This document shows positions 38,003-47,042 of a stretch of 64,000 nucleotides of DNA, piece by piece (positions within the stretch are counted from its first letter, which is position 1; every line of letters begins with the position of its first letter). Made by a program: the position numbers and the translations under genes. The DNA is from Agaribacillus aureus. Lineage in GTDB: Bacteria; Bacteroidota; Bacteroidia; Cytophagales; Cyclobacteriaceae. The stretch lies in the NCBI GenBank assembly GCA_030442055.1, contig JAUJEB010000009.1, forward strand, positions 231,167-295,166. The letters run 5' to 3'. The notes under the pieces are model-generated. The model searched no databases and had not been told where the DNA came from. It was given only the letters and a program-made list of their open reading frames with translations.

Positions 38003-38763
38003 GATACTGTTTTATATTTGTCTAAAACATGCTTGGTAAAATCGGATAATACCAATTTCCCACTTATCGCCGCTCTTTCTTCCAGCAATTGATCCCAATG
38101 CTCGGTGCCTTCCCAGATTACCTTCTTGATCAGTTGCCGGGCTTCCTCACTGTTGCCGGTCAGGGATTGTGCAAAGGCCTGTATTGCTTTATCCATTTCT
38201 TCTGTAGTGTCAAAAACTTCATGAAAGAGACCTTTGTCCAAAGCCCAGGCTGCGGATTGAAATTCTCCCGCGTTGATAGCTAATTTTGAAAAGCTTGAAA
38301 CACCTATTTTTCTTTCGACGGCAGGCCCGACAACAAAGGGGCCAATGCCAATGGTCAGCTCGCTGAGCTTTACGGAAGCAAATTTGGAAGCAAAACAATA
38401 GTCTACCGCTGCTGCCAGTCCAACACCGCCGCCTACAGCTTTGCCCTGAACTCTGCCTATGATAATTTTTGGGCACTTCCTGCATGCATTGATCACATTG
38501 GCAAAACCCATGAAGAATTTTTTCCCTTCCTCAAAATTGTCGATAGCTACCAATTCATTAAAACTGGCGCCGGCGCAAAAGGTACGGTCTCCACCGCTTT
38601 TTAAAATGATCACCTTCACATCCGGGTCACCTCCTGCCGCTGTAATGGTTTTAGCCAATTGCTCAAGTATTTCGCCCGGCAACGAATTATGCGAGGGGTG
38701 AAAAAAGGTTATTTCACCAATGGTATCTTTTATTTCGAGGTTTACGTAAGCTGCTTCCGACAT
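37999..38763 (-). CDS. Enoyl-CoA hydratase/isomerase family protein (crotonase fold)
   Basis: The start at 38763 (MSEAAYVNLE) avoids an upstream overlap with paaZ. This 254-residue crotonase has DRTFCAGASFNEL and GKAVGGGVGLAAAVDYCFAS. The first catalytic glutamate of crotonase (GGGCE) is replaced by Gly (GGGVG). The second acid is present in VKLSELTIGIGP. That pattern is like methylglutaconyl-CoA hydratases (LiuC/AtuE) more than PaaF. In this position it may act as the paa hydratase PaaF, or link to branched-chain acyl-CoA breakdown with the E1 fusion downstream. Confidence 0.85.
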   Translation of the reverse strand: MSEAAYVNLEIKDTIGEITFFHPSHNSLPGEILEQLAKTITAAGGDPDVKVIILKSGGDRTFCAGASFNELVAIDNFEEGKKFFMGFANVINACRKCPKIIIGRVQGKAVGGGVGLAAAVDYCFASKFASVKLSELTIGIGPFVVGPAVERKIGVSSFSKLAINAGEFQSAAWALDKGLFHEVFDTTEEMDKAIQAFAQSLTGNSEEARQLIKKVIWEGTEHWDQLLEERAAISGKLVLSDFTKHVLDKYKTVS

Positions 38764-38774
38764 ATACGATTTGA

Positions 38775-41267
38775 TTAAATTAATCCAAACTGATCCAGGT
38801 GGTGGTTTGTATGTTTTCTGCTTAATAAATCCCAATGTTCCTTATCCAGCGCACCAAATACAGCATTGTTGGTTTTTATACCGGGATTTTCTTTAAAAAA
38901 CGTTTCATAAACGTCATAGCTGTCCATCAATGCGTCGATGGCCTCCTGCAGGCTACTATAAACCAGATCTTCAGTTTCGCCTTTCCTTAAATGAGGATGG
39001 CTGTATTCTCTGGGCATGGGACGGTAGTTCCAGATAGATTCCTGGTACCTTTCCAGGTATTTTTCCGGCGTAACAATTTCAGTAGGTACCTGGTTGGTAG
39101 CTACCTTGAACTGATATTCGAGGTGCTCCACCATATGTTGTGCAGACATTAAACCCCACTTGGCCTTGGTATCAGGGGAAAGCTTGCCAAGAATTGCGGC
39201 CAGCGATTCCTTATCAACTTCTACGAAAGGGCATTTCTTTTGCACCAGGGTCAAAATCGTGGCCGTGGCAGCTAATTCACTTTCCTGATCAAACACTTCC
39301 ACAAACCATTTTACAACGCCGGCGGGATGCTCCCTACCTTTACTATCCCGCTCTACCTTCTCTTTACAGGTAAGTCTGACCTGGATGGTGTCGTTGTGAT
39401 ATATTGGTTTTAAAAAACGGCATTCTTCCAGGCCGTAATTTGCGGCTACCGGTCCCTTGTTAGGATATACAAACAACCCGGCAGCAGCAGCGAGAATGAA
39501 GTAACCATGGGCTGCTCTTTTTTCAAAAATACTACCTTTTAACGACGTGATATCGGTATGGGCGTAAAAATGATCCCAGGTGAGGTTGGCAAAATTGATG
39601 ATGTCTGAGTCGGTGACGGTGCGTTTATGGGTTAATAGCGATTTGCCAACCTGGATTTCCTCAAAGTGATACTTAAATGGGTGTTCGGTCGATTCCTTAT
39701 ACCTGGCGCCAGGCTGAAATATACCGGTGATTTCCGTCAGGGTTGTTGGGGTGCCCTGTATGGCGCATCTTTGTAAATAATGTTTTATTCCTCTCATACC
39801 TCCCATTTCTTCTCCGCCGCCGGCTCTTCCCGGACCTCCGTGTATCAGAGTAGGTAGCGGGGATCCGTGGCCGGTACTCCTTTTGGCGCTCTCCCGGTTT
39901 AATACCAATATCCTGCCGTGGTGGGTTGCCGCTCCGACGACAAATTCCCGGGCTACTTTGTCATTGTACGTTGAAATGGAGCAACATAGTGATCCTTTGC
40001 CCATTTTTGCCAACTGAATGGCGTCATCCAGGTCGGCGTAGGGAATGATAGTGCTTACCGGTCCGAAGGCCTCGATTTCATGTACACCAAGGTTTTTGTG
40101 AGGATGGTCTTCTCTTAAAATGATGGGGCTGAGAAATGCTCCCTTACTGGCATCGGCGCCAATCAATGTTACTTTGTCGATATGGCCATAGACTATTTCC
40201 GCAGTTTTGGACAGATCGCCGATTCTATCCCTGACCTCCTGTAACTGATCTTTGTTGACCAGGGCACCCATGCGCACTTCCTTGAGCTTTGGATCCCCGA
40301 TAGCCACCTTATTTAAAGCATTGCTTAGCGCAATTTGGACGTCTTCCACCAGTGAGTCAGGCACAATTATTCTACGAATGGCAGTACACTTTTGTCCGCA
40401 TTTAACGGTCATTTCCTTGCGCACCTCCTTGATGAATAAGTCAAATTCCGAGGTGCCGGGAGTGGCATCTTCACCTAAAACCGCGCAATTAAGAGAATCA
40501 GCTTCCATGTTAAATGGCACCGACTCGGCAATGATTTGATCGTGGGCTTTTAACATGCGGCCGGTTTCCGCAGAACCTGTGAATGTGACGACATCCTGGG
40601 ATTGGACTGTATCGAGGATGGTCCTGGCCGAACCGCAGATTAATTGTAAGGCGCCTTCGGGCAATATTTCAGAGGCGATGATTTCCCTTACTACAGCTTC
40701 CGTCAGAAAGGCAGTTGCGGTAGCAGGTTTGACAACTGCAGGCACTCCTGCCATCCAATTAACGGCACATTTTTCCAACATACCCCAGACCGGAAAGTTA
40801 TAGGCATTGATGTGAATGGCCACACCTTCCTTGGGAACCATAATATGATGGCCCATAAATCCTTCACCCCTGGATAAATCGATAGGATCTCCATCAACGT
40901 GATAGGGTTGGTTTGGAAAATTTCTTCGTAAAGATGCGTTGGCAAAAAGATTGCCAAAGCCCCCTTCGATATCGATCCAGCTATCAGCCCGTGTGGCGCC
41001 GCTCTTATAACTTATCTCATAGAACTGATCCTTTCTTTTGGTGAGGTATAAGGCCAGTTTTTTTAGCATGTTTCCTCTTTCCTGGAAAGTCATTTTTCGT
41101 AGCTTCGGATTACCTACTTCTCTTCCATATGCCAGTATTTCTTCGAAATCCAAACCATTGGTAGAAACAGCGGTGAATGCTTCTCCTGTAACAGCGTCAT
41201 GGATTGGCTGGCCATCACCATCGCCGATGATCCATTGTCCTTTGATATAATTGCCTAATTTGTCCAT
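38775..41267 (-). CDS. paaZ: PaaZ (ring-cleavage hydrolase/aldehyde dehydrogenase) with extra C-terminal DinB-like domain
   Basis: This 830-residue protein is about 150 residues longer than Escherichia coli PaaZ. Residues 1-520 are an aldehyde dehydrogenase with Glu255 (PFNMEADSLN) and nucleophile Cys294 (VKCGQKCTA). Residues about 535-680 are a MaoC-like hydratase with Asp565 and His566 or His570 in NLTWDHFYAH. PaaZ opens the oxepin-CoA ring and oxidises the aldehyde. The added segment (about 685-830) has WGLMSAQHMVEHLEYQF (His711, His715) and ends WDLLSRKHTNHHLDQFGL (His819, His822, His823), a DinB/DUF1569 pattern of metal-binding histidines. It lies between paaH and the hydratase. Confidence 0.92.
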   Translation of the reverse strand: MDKLGNYIKGQWIIGDGDGQPIHDAVTGEAFTAVSTNGLDFEEILAYGREVGNPKLRKMTFQERGNMLKKLALYLTKRKDQFYEISYKSGATRADSWIDIEGGFGNLFANASLRRNFPNQPYHVDGDPIDLSRGEGFMGHHIMVPKEGVAIHINAYNFPVWGMLEKCAVNWMAGVPAVVKPATATAFLTEAVVREIIASEILPEGALQLICGSARTILDTVQSQDVVTFTGSAETGRMLKAHDQIIAESVPFNMEADSLNCAVLGEDATPGTSEFDLFIKEVRKEMTVKCGQKCTAIRRIIVPDSLVEDVQIALSNALNKVAIGDPKLKEVRMGALVNKDQLQEVRDRIGDLSKTAEIVYGHIDKVTLIGADASKGAFLSPIILREDHPHKNLGVHEIEAFGPVSTIIPYADLDDAIQLAKMGKGSLCCSISTYNDKVAREFVVGAATHHGRILVLNRESAKRSTGHGSPLPTLIHGGPGRAGGGEEMGGMRGIKHYLQRCAIQGTPTTLTEITGIFQPGARYKESTEHPFKYHFEEIQVGKSLLTHKRTVTDSDIINFANLTWDHFYAHTDITSLKGSIFEKRAAHGYFILAAAAGLFVYPNKGPVAANYGLEECRFLKPIYHNDTIQVRLTCKEKVERDSKGREHPAGVVKWFVEVFDQESELAATATILTLVQKKCPFVEVDKESLAAILGKLSPDTKAKWGLMSAQHMVEHLEYQFKVATNQVPTEIVTPEKYLERYQESIWNYRPMPREYSHPHLRKGETEDLVYSSLQEAIDALMDSYDVYETFFKENPGIKTNNAVFGALDKEHWDLLSRKHTNHHLDQFGLI

Positions 41268-41294
41268 AGTTAATACCTGAAACTAACTTTTTGA

Positions 41295-42452
41295 TTAGTT
41301 AAAAAAACTTTCATTTCTTTCCACCATTTTTCTTAGCAAAACTGTACACCTGTACTGCCCCTCGTGATATTGGTCATAAAGGTCGTCCAGCATATTGACA
41401 CAATTCGAGAGCCCCCAATCGTCAGCCCACGCGAGTGGCCCCCTGGGATAATTGACGCCTGCTGTCATGGCGAGATCGATATCCTCCTTGCTGGCAACGT
41501 TAAGATAACAAGCATCTGCGGCTTCATTGATTAATCTGACTACGATCCTTTGCACTATTTTAGATGCCAATTCCGGGTTTTTATCAGGCACGGGATCGGT
41601 GGAGGGGTTTTCATAATCGTAAAACCCTTTTCCCGATTTTCTGCCCAGGTAATTGGCTTCCACCAATCTTTTCTGCGTAAAGGAAGGACGGTAGCGAACG
41701 TCATAGAAAAATGACTTGAAAACCGTTTCAGATACGGTATAATTCACATCGTGACCGATGAAGTCCATTAGCTCAAATGGCCCCATGCGGAATCCTCCTA
41801 TTTCTTTCATGGCCCAATCAATGGTAGCAATACCGGCGATACCTTCCTCGTAGATACGGATGGCTTCACTGTAAAATGGTCTGGCCACGCGATTGACAAT
41901 AAACCCAGGCGTGTCCTTGGCGATGACAGTTAATTTTCCCCAGGTATCAATCATCTCTTTCGCATGTTGCATCACTTCGGCGCTGGTTTGGATGGCTGGC
42001 ACAATTTCCACCAATTTCATTAAAGGCGCAGGGTTAAAAAAGTGAATACCGATGAATCTTTCCGGTCTTTTTAATACTGCTGCTAACGATGTGATGGAAA
42101 GTGAGGAGGTGTTGGAGGCGATAATGCATTCATCGCTGACTAATCCTTCGACGGTCTCGAAAACTGACTTTTTAATTTCAGGATTTTCGACGATAGCTTC
42201 AATCACCAGGTTGACGTTGGCCATTTCCTGAATGTTTTCGACATAGCTGATCCTGCCTGTGATTTCCGCTTTTTTGGCCTCTGTGTATTTCCCTTTTTCG
42301 ATCAGCCTGTTCAGAATTTTTTCAAGATTGGTTTGGCTTCGCTCCAAAGCCTGTGTATCGGCATCAAACAGGATAACGCCACAGCCGGCTGTAGCGGCTA
42401 CCTGGGCGATGCCTGCCCCCATTGTTCCGGATCCAATTACGCCTACGATCAT
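41295..42452 (-). CDS. paaH: 3-hydroxyacyl-CoA dehydrogenase PaaH
   Basis: This 385-residue NAD-dependent enzyme has VGVIGSGTMGAGIAQVAA (Rossmann GxGxxG), IASNTSSLSIT and the catalytic His in GIHFFNPAPLMKLVEIV. A second C-terminal dimerisation domain repeats after residue 290 (INEAADACYLNVASKEDIDL, AMTAGVNYPRGPLAWAD). It oxidises 3-hydroxyadipyl-CoA to 3-oxoadipyl-CoA. Its ATG directly adjoins the paaG stop, so translation may be coupled. Confidence 0.9.
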   Translation of the reverse strand: MIVGVIGSGTMGAGIAQVAATAGCGVILFDADTQALERSQTNLEKILNRLIEKGKYTEAKKAEITGRISYVENIQEMANVNLVIEAIVENPEIKKSVFETVEGLVSDECIIASNTSSLSITSLAAVLKRPERFIGIHFFNPAPLMKLVEIVPAIQTSAEVMQHAKEMIDTWGKLTVIAKDTPGFIVNRVARPFYSEAIRIYEEGIAGIATIDWAMKEIGGFRMGPFELMDFIGHDVNYTVSETVFKSFFYDVRYRPSFTQKRLVEANYLGRKSGKGFYDYENPSTDPVPDKNPELASKIVQRIVVRLINEAADACYLNVASKEDIDLAMTAGVNYPRGPLAWADDWGLSNCVNMLDDLYDQYHEGQYRCTVLLRKMVERNESFFN

Positions 42453-43232
42453 TTATTTTCCTTTAAATTCTGGTTTTCTTTTGTTTAAAAATGCATCTAC
42501 CCCCTCCTGATAGTCTTCTGTGGCCGCGGCCTCCAGTTGCAGCTTGTTTTCAACAGCCAGCTGATCTTCCAAAGATCCCGTAAGCGCGCTATTAAAGGCC
42601 TGCTTGGTCAATGCCAAACCTTTCGTGGGCATTTTTGCCAGCTTGTTGGCCAGGGCAAGCACTTCCTCATCGAACGTGTTATCGGGGAAATATTTGTAAA
42701 TCATACCCATTTGTACTGCTTCCGGTGCGGTGACTTTGTCACCCAACATAGCGATTGCCAGTGCCTTCTGGAATCCAATTAACCGCGGTAAAAAGTAAGT
42801 ACCCCCGCTATCCGGAATTAGCCCTATGGCACTGAAGGCCTGAATGAAGCTGGCGGTTTCTTTGGCAATTACAATGTCACAGGCCAACGCGATATTTGCT
42901 CCGGCACCTGCAGCTACACCGTTTACGGCGGCTATAATAGGCTTGGGGATTTTCCTTAACCTGGTGATAATTGGAGCGTAGTGCTCATTCAGTATGGATT
43001 CAAAGCCAGGGTTTAGTTCAGGTGAAGTAACCTCTACTAAATCCTGACCTGCGCAGAAAGCCTTGCCTTCTCCGGTAATCACAATAGCGCGTACGGATGG
43101 ATCCTCAGCTAATCTATCCAACTCCTGCTGCAGTGCAAGTGTCAGGGATTTATTGACACTATTGTAGGCTTGCGGCCTGTTTAATTTTATTGTTCCGACA
43201 CCGGCATCTACTGTAGTTAAAATCGGTTTCAT
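42453..43232 (-). CDS. paaG: PaaG, 1,2-epoxyphenylacetyl-CoA isomerase
   Basis: The start at 43232 (MKPILTTVDA) is chosen; a longer frame would overlap paaD. The 259-residue crotonase-fold enzyme has LNRPQAYNSVNKSL, EGKAFCAGQDLVEV, GVAAGAGANIALACDIVIA and AIGLIPDSGGTYFLPRLIG. The IGLIPDSGGT segment carries the single aspartate used by PaaG isomerases. It turns the ring epoxide into oxepin-CoA, the substrate of PaaZ. paaH adjoins. Confidence 0.87.
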   Translation of the reverse strand: MKPILTTVDAGVGTIKLNRPQAYNSVNKSLTLALQQELDRLAEDPSVRAIVITGEGKAFCAGQDLVEVTSPELNPGFESILNEHYAPIITRLRKIPKPIIAAVNGVAAGAGANIALACDIVIAKETASFIQAFSAIGLIPDSGGTYFLPRLIGFQKALAIAMLGDKVTAPEAVQMGMIYKYFPDNTFDEEVLALANKLAKMPTKGLALTKQAFNSALTGSLEDQLAVENKLQLEAAATEDYQEGVDAFLNKRKPEFKGK

Positions 43233-43239
43233 AAATTCG

Positions 43240-43731
43240 TTAAAGACATTTAAAATAATCAAAGGGCTCCAGACAATCTTCACATTTAAAAAGGGCTTTG
43301 CAGGCAGTAGAGCCAAACTGACTTACCAAAACCGTATTTTCAGAACCGCATTGAGGACATTTTATTATTTTTTTTCCATGCAGTAATACACTCTTATCAC
43401 CCGCCGCATCAAGGGGAGGTGCTATACCGTAATCCGCTAGTTTTTTCCGGCCCTCTTCTGTAATCCAATCGGTAGTCCAGGCAGGTGTAAGTACCAGGTT
43501 AACAATAGGTTTAAATCCAGCCTGAGTCAATGCTTTATCAATATCATCCTTGATGGTATCCATAGCCGGGCAGCCCGAATAGGTGGGTGTTATGCTGATC
43601 ATGACCTCGTTCCCGGTTTCCTTTATCTCCCTGACGATGCCCATATCCATAATTGATAACACCGGGATCTCGGGATCGGAAATACCCCAAAGAATGTCAG
43701 TAACGGCGGTATTTTTTACTTTAATGCTCAT
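43240..43731 (-). CDS. paaD: Phenylacetyl-CoA epoxidase assembly subunit PaaD
   Basis: This 163-residue protein has an N-terminal MIP18 domain (LWGISDPEIPVLSIMDMGIV, TPTYSGCPAMDTIKDDI) and a C-terminal zinc ribbon: CPQCGSEN and CKALFKCEDC. PaaD is thought to help mature the iron centres of the epoxidase. It directly follows paaC: its ATG and the paaC stop adjoin. Confidence 0.95.
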   Translation of the reverse strand: MSIKVKNTAVTDILWGISDPEIPVLSIMDMGIVREIKETGNEVMISITPTYSGCPAMDTIKDDIDKALTQAGFKPIVNLVLTPAWTTDWITEEGRKKLADYGIAPPLDAAGDKSVLLHGKKIIKCPQCGSENTVLVSQFGSTACKALFKCEDCLEPFDYFKCL

Positions 43732-44484
43732 TTACCAATTCATATTTGGATAAGCGCGCTGCATATATTGTAATTCAGCCAGAATAAAGCCTAAATGTTC
43801 AGAGTGGATGCCCTTTTTACCACCTGACTGAAACCAGCTGGTTTCCGGCGGTACCAGTGTTGCTTCCTCAAGAACCTGATGAATATGATTGTAATAATTG
43901 GTTTTCATCGCGGGTAGATCTGCCCCGATACCCATTTCTTTCATTTCCAGTTCTATAGGTGTTTCTTCCAATAGCTCACCGGAGTAGGGATAAAGAAAAT
44001 CAATAGCGTCCTGCATTTTTTGATGGCTTTCTTCTGTGCCGGCGCCAAGCCTTTTGACCCACTCACTGGAAAAATCCAAATGATAAGTTACTTCTTTTAA
44101 TGATTTTTGGGCGATGGCGGCAATTTGCTGGTCATTGCTGTTGGTTAATTCCTTTAAAAGCAGGATATGAAAACTGTCGAATAAAAATTGGCGGACAATT
44201 ACATGGGCAAAATCCTTATTGGGCTGCTCAACTAGTAATACATTTCGGTAATCATGAGCCATTCGCAAAAAGGCAATGTCATCCTCGCTCTTGTTATCTG
44301 TGGTAAGCGCACCGGCAAGTTGAAAGTAATTCCTGGTTTGGCCAAAGAGGTCCAGCGAGATATTTGTTAAGGCAATATCGGTTTCAAGACTTGGCCCATG
44401 ACCACATAGCTCGGAGAGTCGGTGACCTAAGATCATGGCGTTATCGCCTGTAAGCAGTAAATATTGATAAATCTTATCCTGCAT
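43732..44484 (-). CDS. paaC: Phenylacetyl-CoA epoxidase subunit PaaC
   Basis: This 250-residue helical protein has LGHRLSELCGHGPSLETDIA, LDLFGQTRNYFQLAGALT, HVIVRQFLFDSFHILLLKEL and QSGGKKGIHSEHLGFILAEL then QYMQRAYP. This is the ferritin-like structural subunit that forms a dimer with PaaA and supports the epoxidase core. It starts two bases after paaB. Confidence 0.95.
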   Translation of the reverse strand: MQDKIYQYLLLTGDNAMILGHRLSELCGHGPSLETDIALTNISLDLFGQTRNYFQLAGALTTDNKSEDDIAFLRMAHDYRNVLLVEQPNKDFAHVIVRQFLFDSFHILLLKELTNSNDQQIAAIAQKSLKEVTYHLDFSSEWVKRLGAGTEESHQKMQDAIDFLYPYSGELLEETPIELEMKEMGIGADLPAMKTNYYNHIHQVLEEATLVPPETSWFQSGGKKGIHSEHLGFILAELQYMQRAYPNMNW

Positions 44485-44485
44485 G

Positions 44486-44770
44486 CTACATGTGTTTTAA
44501 TTCATCCGGCAAATTGTAAAAAGTCGGGTGCCGGTAGACTTTGTCTTTGGCCGGTTCAAACAGCTCCCCGCTCTTTTCAGGATTGGAGGCGGTGATGTGT
44601 TTTGACTCAACCACCCAGATACTTATTCCTTCGCTTCTGCGCGTGTATACATCCCTGGCGTTTTCTAACGCCATTTTGCTATCCGCCGCATGCAAACTAC
44701 CTACATGGCGGTGTTCCAAGCCGTTTTTACTCCTGATGAAAACTTCCCAAATGGGCCATTCTTTTTTCAT
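44486..44770 (-). CDS. paaB: Phenylacetyl-CoA epoxidase subunit PaaB
   Basis: This 94-residue protein has WPIWEVFIRSKNGLEHRHVG, SLHAADSKMALENARDVYTR and EGISIWVVESKHITAS, the full PaaB pattern. It is a small structural subunit of the PaaABC(E) complex. Its gene lies between paaA and paaC, with a 2-base gap to paaC and 11 to paaA. Confidence 0.96.
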   Translation of the reverse strand: MKKEWPIWEVFIRSKNGLEHRHVGSLHAADSKMALENARDVYTRRSEGISIWVVESKHITASNPEKSGELFEPAKDKVYRHPTFYNLPDELKHM

Positions 44771-44781
44771 GGTTTATATAA

Positions 44782-45735
44782 TTAGTTTGCTTCGGTAAAT
44801 TCCTTATTTCTTTGCTTCTCAGCATATTGAGATGCTGCTTCCCTGACCCAGGCTCCTTTTTCATAAGCAGACCTTCTGGCATCAAGCCTTTGTTTGTTAC
44901 AAGGACCATTGCCTTTTACTACGTTCCAGAACTCCTCCCAATCAATCTCACCAAAATCGTAGTGCCCTGTTTTTTCATTCCATTTCAGATCTTTGTCGGG
45001 GATGGTGATGCCCAATATCCCTGCCTGTGGCACTGTATTGTCTATAAATTGTTGGCGCAGCTCATCGTTACTTTTTCGTTTGATTTTCCACTTCATGGAC
45101 AATTCTGTGTGTGTCGATTCTGCATCCGTAGGACCAAACATCATTAAAGAGGGCCACCACCATCGGCTTAGTGCATCCTGGGCCATTTGCTTTTGCACCT
45201 CGGTGCCGTTGCACAAGGTGAGCATAATTTCATACCCTTGTCGCTGGTGGAAACTCTCTTCCTTACAGATCCTTACCATAGCACGGGCATAGGGGCCGTA
45301 AGAGGTCCGGGTGAGCATGACCTGGTTGATAATTGCCGCCCCATCCACCAACCAGCCAATGGCACCAATATCTGCCCAGGTAAGGGTAGGGTAATTAAAA
45401 ATACTGGAATATTTAGCTTTTCCGGCGTGTAATTGCTCTATCAGCTCATCTCTGCTGATACCCAGTGTCTCTGTAGCACTATAGAGATAGAGTCCGTGGC
45501 CAGCTTCGTCCTGTACCTTGGCGAGCAGGGCCACTTTCCTTCTTAAAGTAGGCGCGCGCGTGATCCAGTTCCCTTCGGGCAGCATACCCACAATCTCCGA
45601 GTGAGCGTGCTGGGAGATCTGCCGGATGTGGGTTTTCCTGTATTTTTCTGGCATCCAGTCTTTCGGTTCTATGTTATACCCCTGATCGATTTTATGTTGA
45701 AATTCGATTTCCAGGTTTTCTGTTGAATCTTTCAT
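44782..45735 (-). CDS. paaA: Phenylacetyl-CoA epoxidase catalytic subunit PaaA
   Basis: This 317-residue protein is the di-iron oxygenase subunit. [20 protein letters not shown] and [17 protein letters not shown] carry EXXH motifs for two irons; [20 protein letters not shown] and the [20 protein letters not shown] tail are specific for PaaA. It inserts one oxygen atom into the aromatic ring of phenylacetyl-CoA, so the pathway needs oxygen. It follows paaE after 5 bases. Confidence 0.97.
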   Translation of the reverse strand: MKDSTENLEIEFQHKIDQGYNIEPKDWMPEKYRKTHIRQISQHAHSEIVGMLPEGNWITRAPTLRRKVALLAKVQDEAGHGLYLYSATETLGISRDELIEQLHAGKAKYSSIFNYPTLTWADIGAIGWLVDGAAIINQVMLTRTSYGPYARAMVRICKEESFHQRQGYEIMLTLCNGTEVQKQMAQDALSRWWWPSLMMFGPTDAESTHTELSMKWKIKRKSNDELRQQFIDNTVPQAGILGITIPDKDLKWNEKTGHYDFGEIDWEEFWNVVKGNGPCNKQRLDARRSAYEKGAWVREAASQYAEKQRNKEFTEAN

Positions 45736-45740
45736 AATCT

Positions 45741-46826
45741 CTAATGATCAAAATCTACAATTACTCTTTTCGATAGTGGAATAGCCTGACATGTTAAAAT
45801 ATATCCCTCATCAATTTCATCCTGTTCCAGCCCATAATTTACCGCCATGTCTACTTTTCCTTCCAATAATTTTGCGCGGCAGGTACAGCATACCCCACCC
45901 TTGCAGGCAAAAGGAAGGTCGGCGGATTGGTTAAGAGCAGAATCCAAAATAGTGTTGCTCCCTTTGACCAGGGAAAATTTAAAGGTTTTGCCTCCTTCCA
46001 GAATGGTTATTTCACAGTTGTCTTTTCCATTGGCATTGGCCTGGATAACTTTCTGAACAGTTTGAGTGCCAGCACTGCTGGTAAATAACTCAAAATGAAT
46101 ATTTCCGCCGGGAACGTCTCTGTTAAGTAAATAATCTTTGATGGTGAAGATCATCTCTTCAGGGCCACAAAGGAAGTAATCATTTACAGTTGCCTGGTCT
46201 ATAATTACTTTAAATAACGTATTCAGTTTTTCTTCGTTTAGCCGTCCGTTCAGAAGCGGCACGTCCCGTTCTTCTTTTGTCAGAAAGTAAAACACCTCAA
46301 ACCGATCAATAAATTGATTTTTCAGTGCTTCGATCTCTTCTTTCAGTATAATAGAACTGGTGTATTGGTTTACGTAGAAGAGCTTAAAGGTCGCCCGGGG
46401 CTCCAGGTTTAAATGGGTTTTAATGATGGAGATAATAGGAGTAATACCGCTGCCTGCGGCAAAAGCCACATAGTTTTTCTGTTGGCTGGCATCCGACTCA
46501 ATAAAGAATCGGCCACTTGGCGGCATTACCTCCAACTGATCTCCGGGTTTAAGTTGCTCATTTATAAAGGAGCTAAAAATGCCTTTGTCAATTTTTTTAA
46601 CCGCTACCTGCCACTTATTATCCAGAGGGCTGGAACATAAAGAGTAGGAGCGGCGGACTTCCTCCCCGTCGATAGTGGTCTTAAGCGTAAGGTGCTGGCC
46701 ACAGTTATATTGAAATAACGCTTTGAGAGCATCATCAATTTGAAATGAAATTACAGAACAATCTGGCGTGGTTTTGTGTATAGATGCCACTTCCAGGGTA
46801 TAAAACTGCTTATGGATCATTGCCAT
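45741..46826 (-). CDS. paaE: Phenylacetyl-CoA epoxidase reductase PaaE
   Basis: This 361-residue flavo-iron-sulfur reductase has the FAD-binding [10 protein letters not shown], an NAD(P) domain with [20 protein letters not shown] and FLCGPEEMI, and a plant-type 2Fe-2S domain at the end: [16 protein letters not shown] (C-x4-C-x2-C) and a last cysteine in ILTCQA. It transfers electrons from NADPH to PaaA. ATG at 46826 or, two codons on, at 46820 could start it. It is the first structural gene of the operon, behind two palindromes. Confidence 0.95.
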   Translation of the reverse strand: MAMIHKQFYTLEVASIHKTTPDCSVISFQIDDALKALFQYNCGQHLTLKTTIDGEEVRRSYSLCSSPLDNKWQVAVKKIDKGIFSSFINEQLKPGDQLEVMPPSGRFFIESDASQQKNYVAFAAGSGITPIISIIKTHLNLEPRATFKLFYVNQYTSSIILKEEIEALKNQFIDRFEVFYFLTKEERDVPLLNGRLNEEKLNTLFKVIIDQATVNDYFLCGPEEMIFTIKDYLLNRDVPGGNIHFELFTSSAGTQTVQKVIQANANGKDNCEITILEGGKTFKFSLVKGSNTILDSALNQSADLPFACKGGVCCTCRAKLLEGKVDMAVNYGLEQDEIDEGYILTCQAIPLSKRVIVDFDH

Positions 46827-46843
46827 GATTTATATTATAACAC

Positions 46844-46863
46844 AAACTAACATTTGTTAGTTT
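46844..46863. promoter_or_regulatory. Palindrome 1 upstream of paaE
   Basis: AAACTAACA and TGTTAGTTT form perfect 9-base arms around TT. It ends 18 bases before the paaE start and so overlaps the likely promoter or leader. A related site is at 46990. It is a candidate operator for the Rrf2 regulator encoded just upstream, or for a TetR-type PaaR. Confidence 0.65.
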
Positions 46864-46989
46864 TTTAATAAAAAAATTAAGCCAAATAGGCCAAATTAGG
46901 TTGGGCAGCACTTCCTTTTACCATAATCCGGAAAGCGGTTTTTACGGTTATCTGGTTAATTCGGAATTAACCATGATATAATTACAAAA

Positions 46990-47003
46990 CTAACGAATGT
47001 TAG
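46990..47003. promoter_or_regulatory. Palindrome 2 between the Rrf2 gene and paaE
   Basis: CTAACG AA TGTTAG shares the CTAAC-N4-GTTAG frame and spacing of palindrome 1, with one mismatch between its own six-base arms. The two centres are about 143 bases apart. It lies 40 bases past the stop of the Rrf2 gene, within the gap before paaE. Confidence 0.5.
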
Positions 47004-47042
47004 GTAATATTGCAAGAGGCTCACAGCTTGCCTGAGGTGAGG

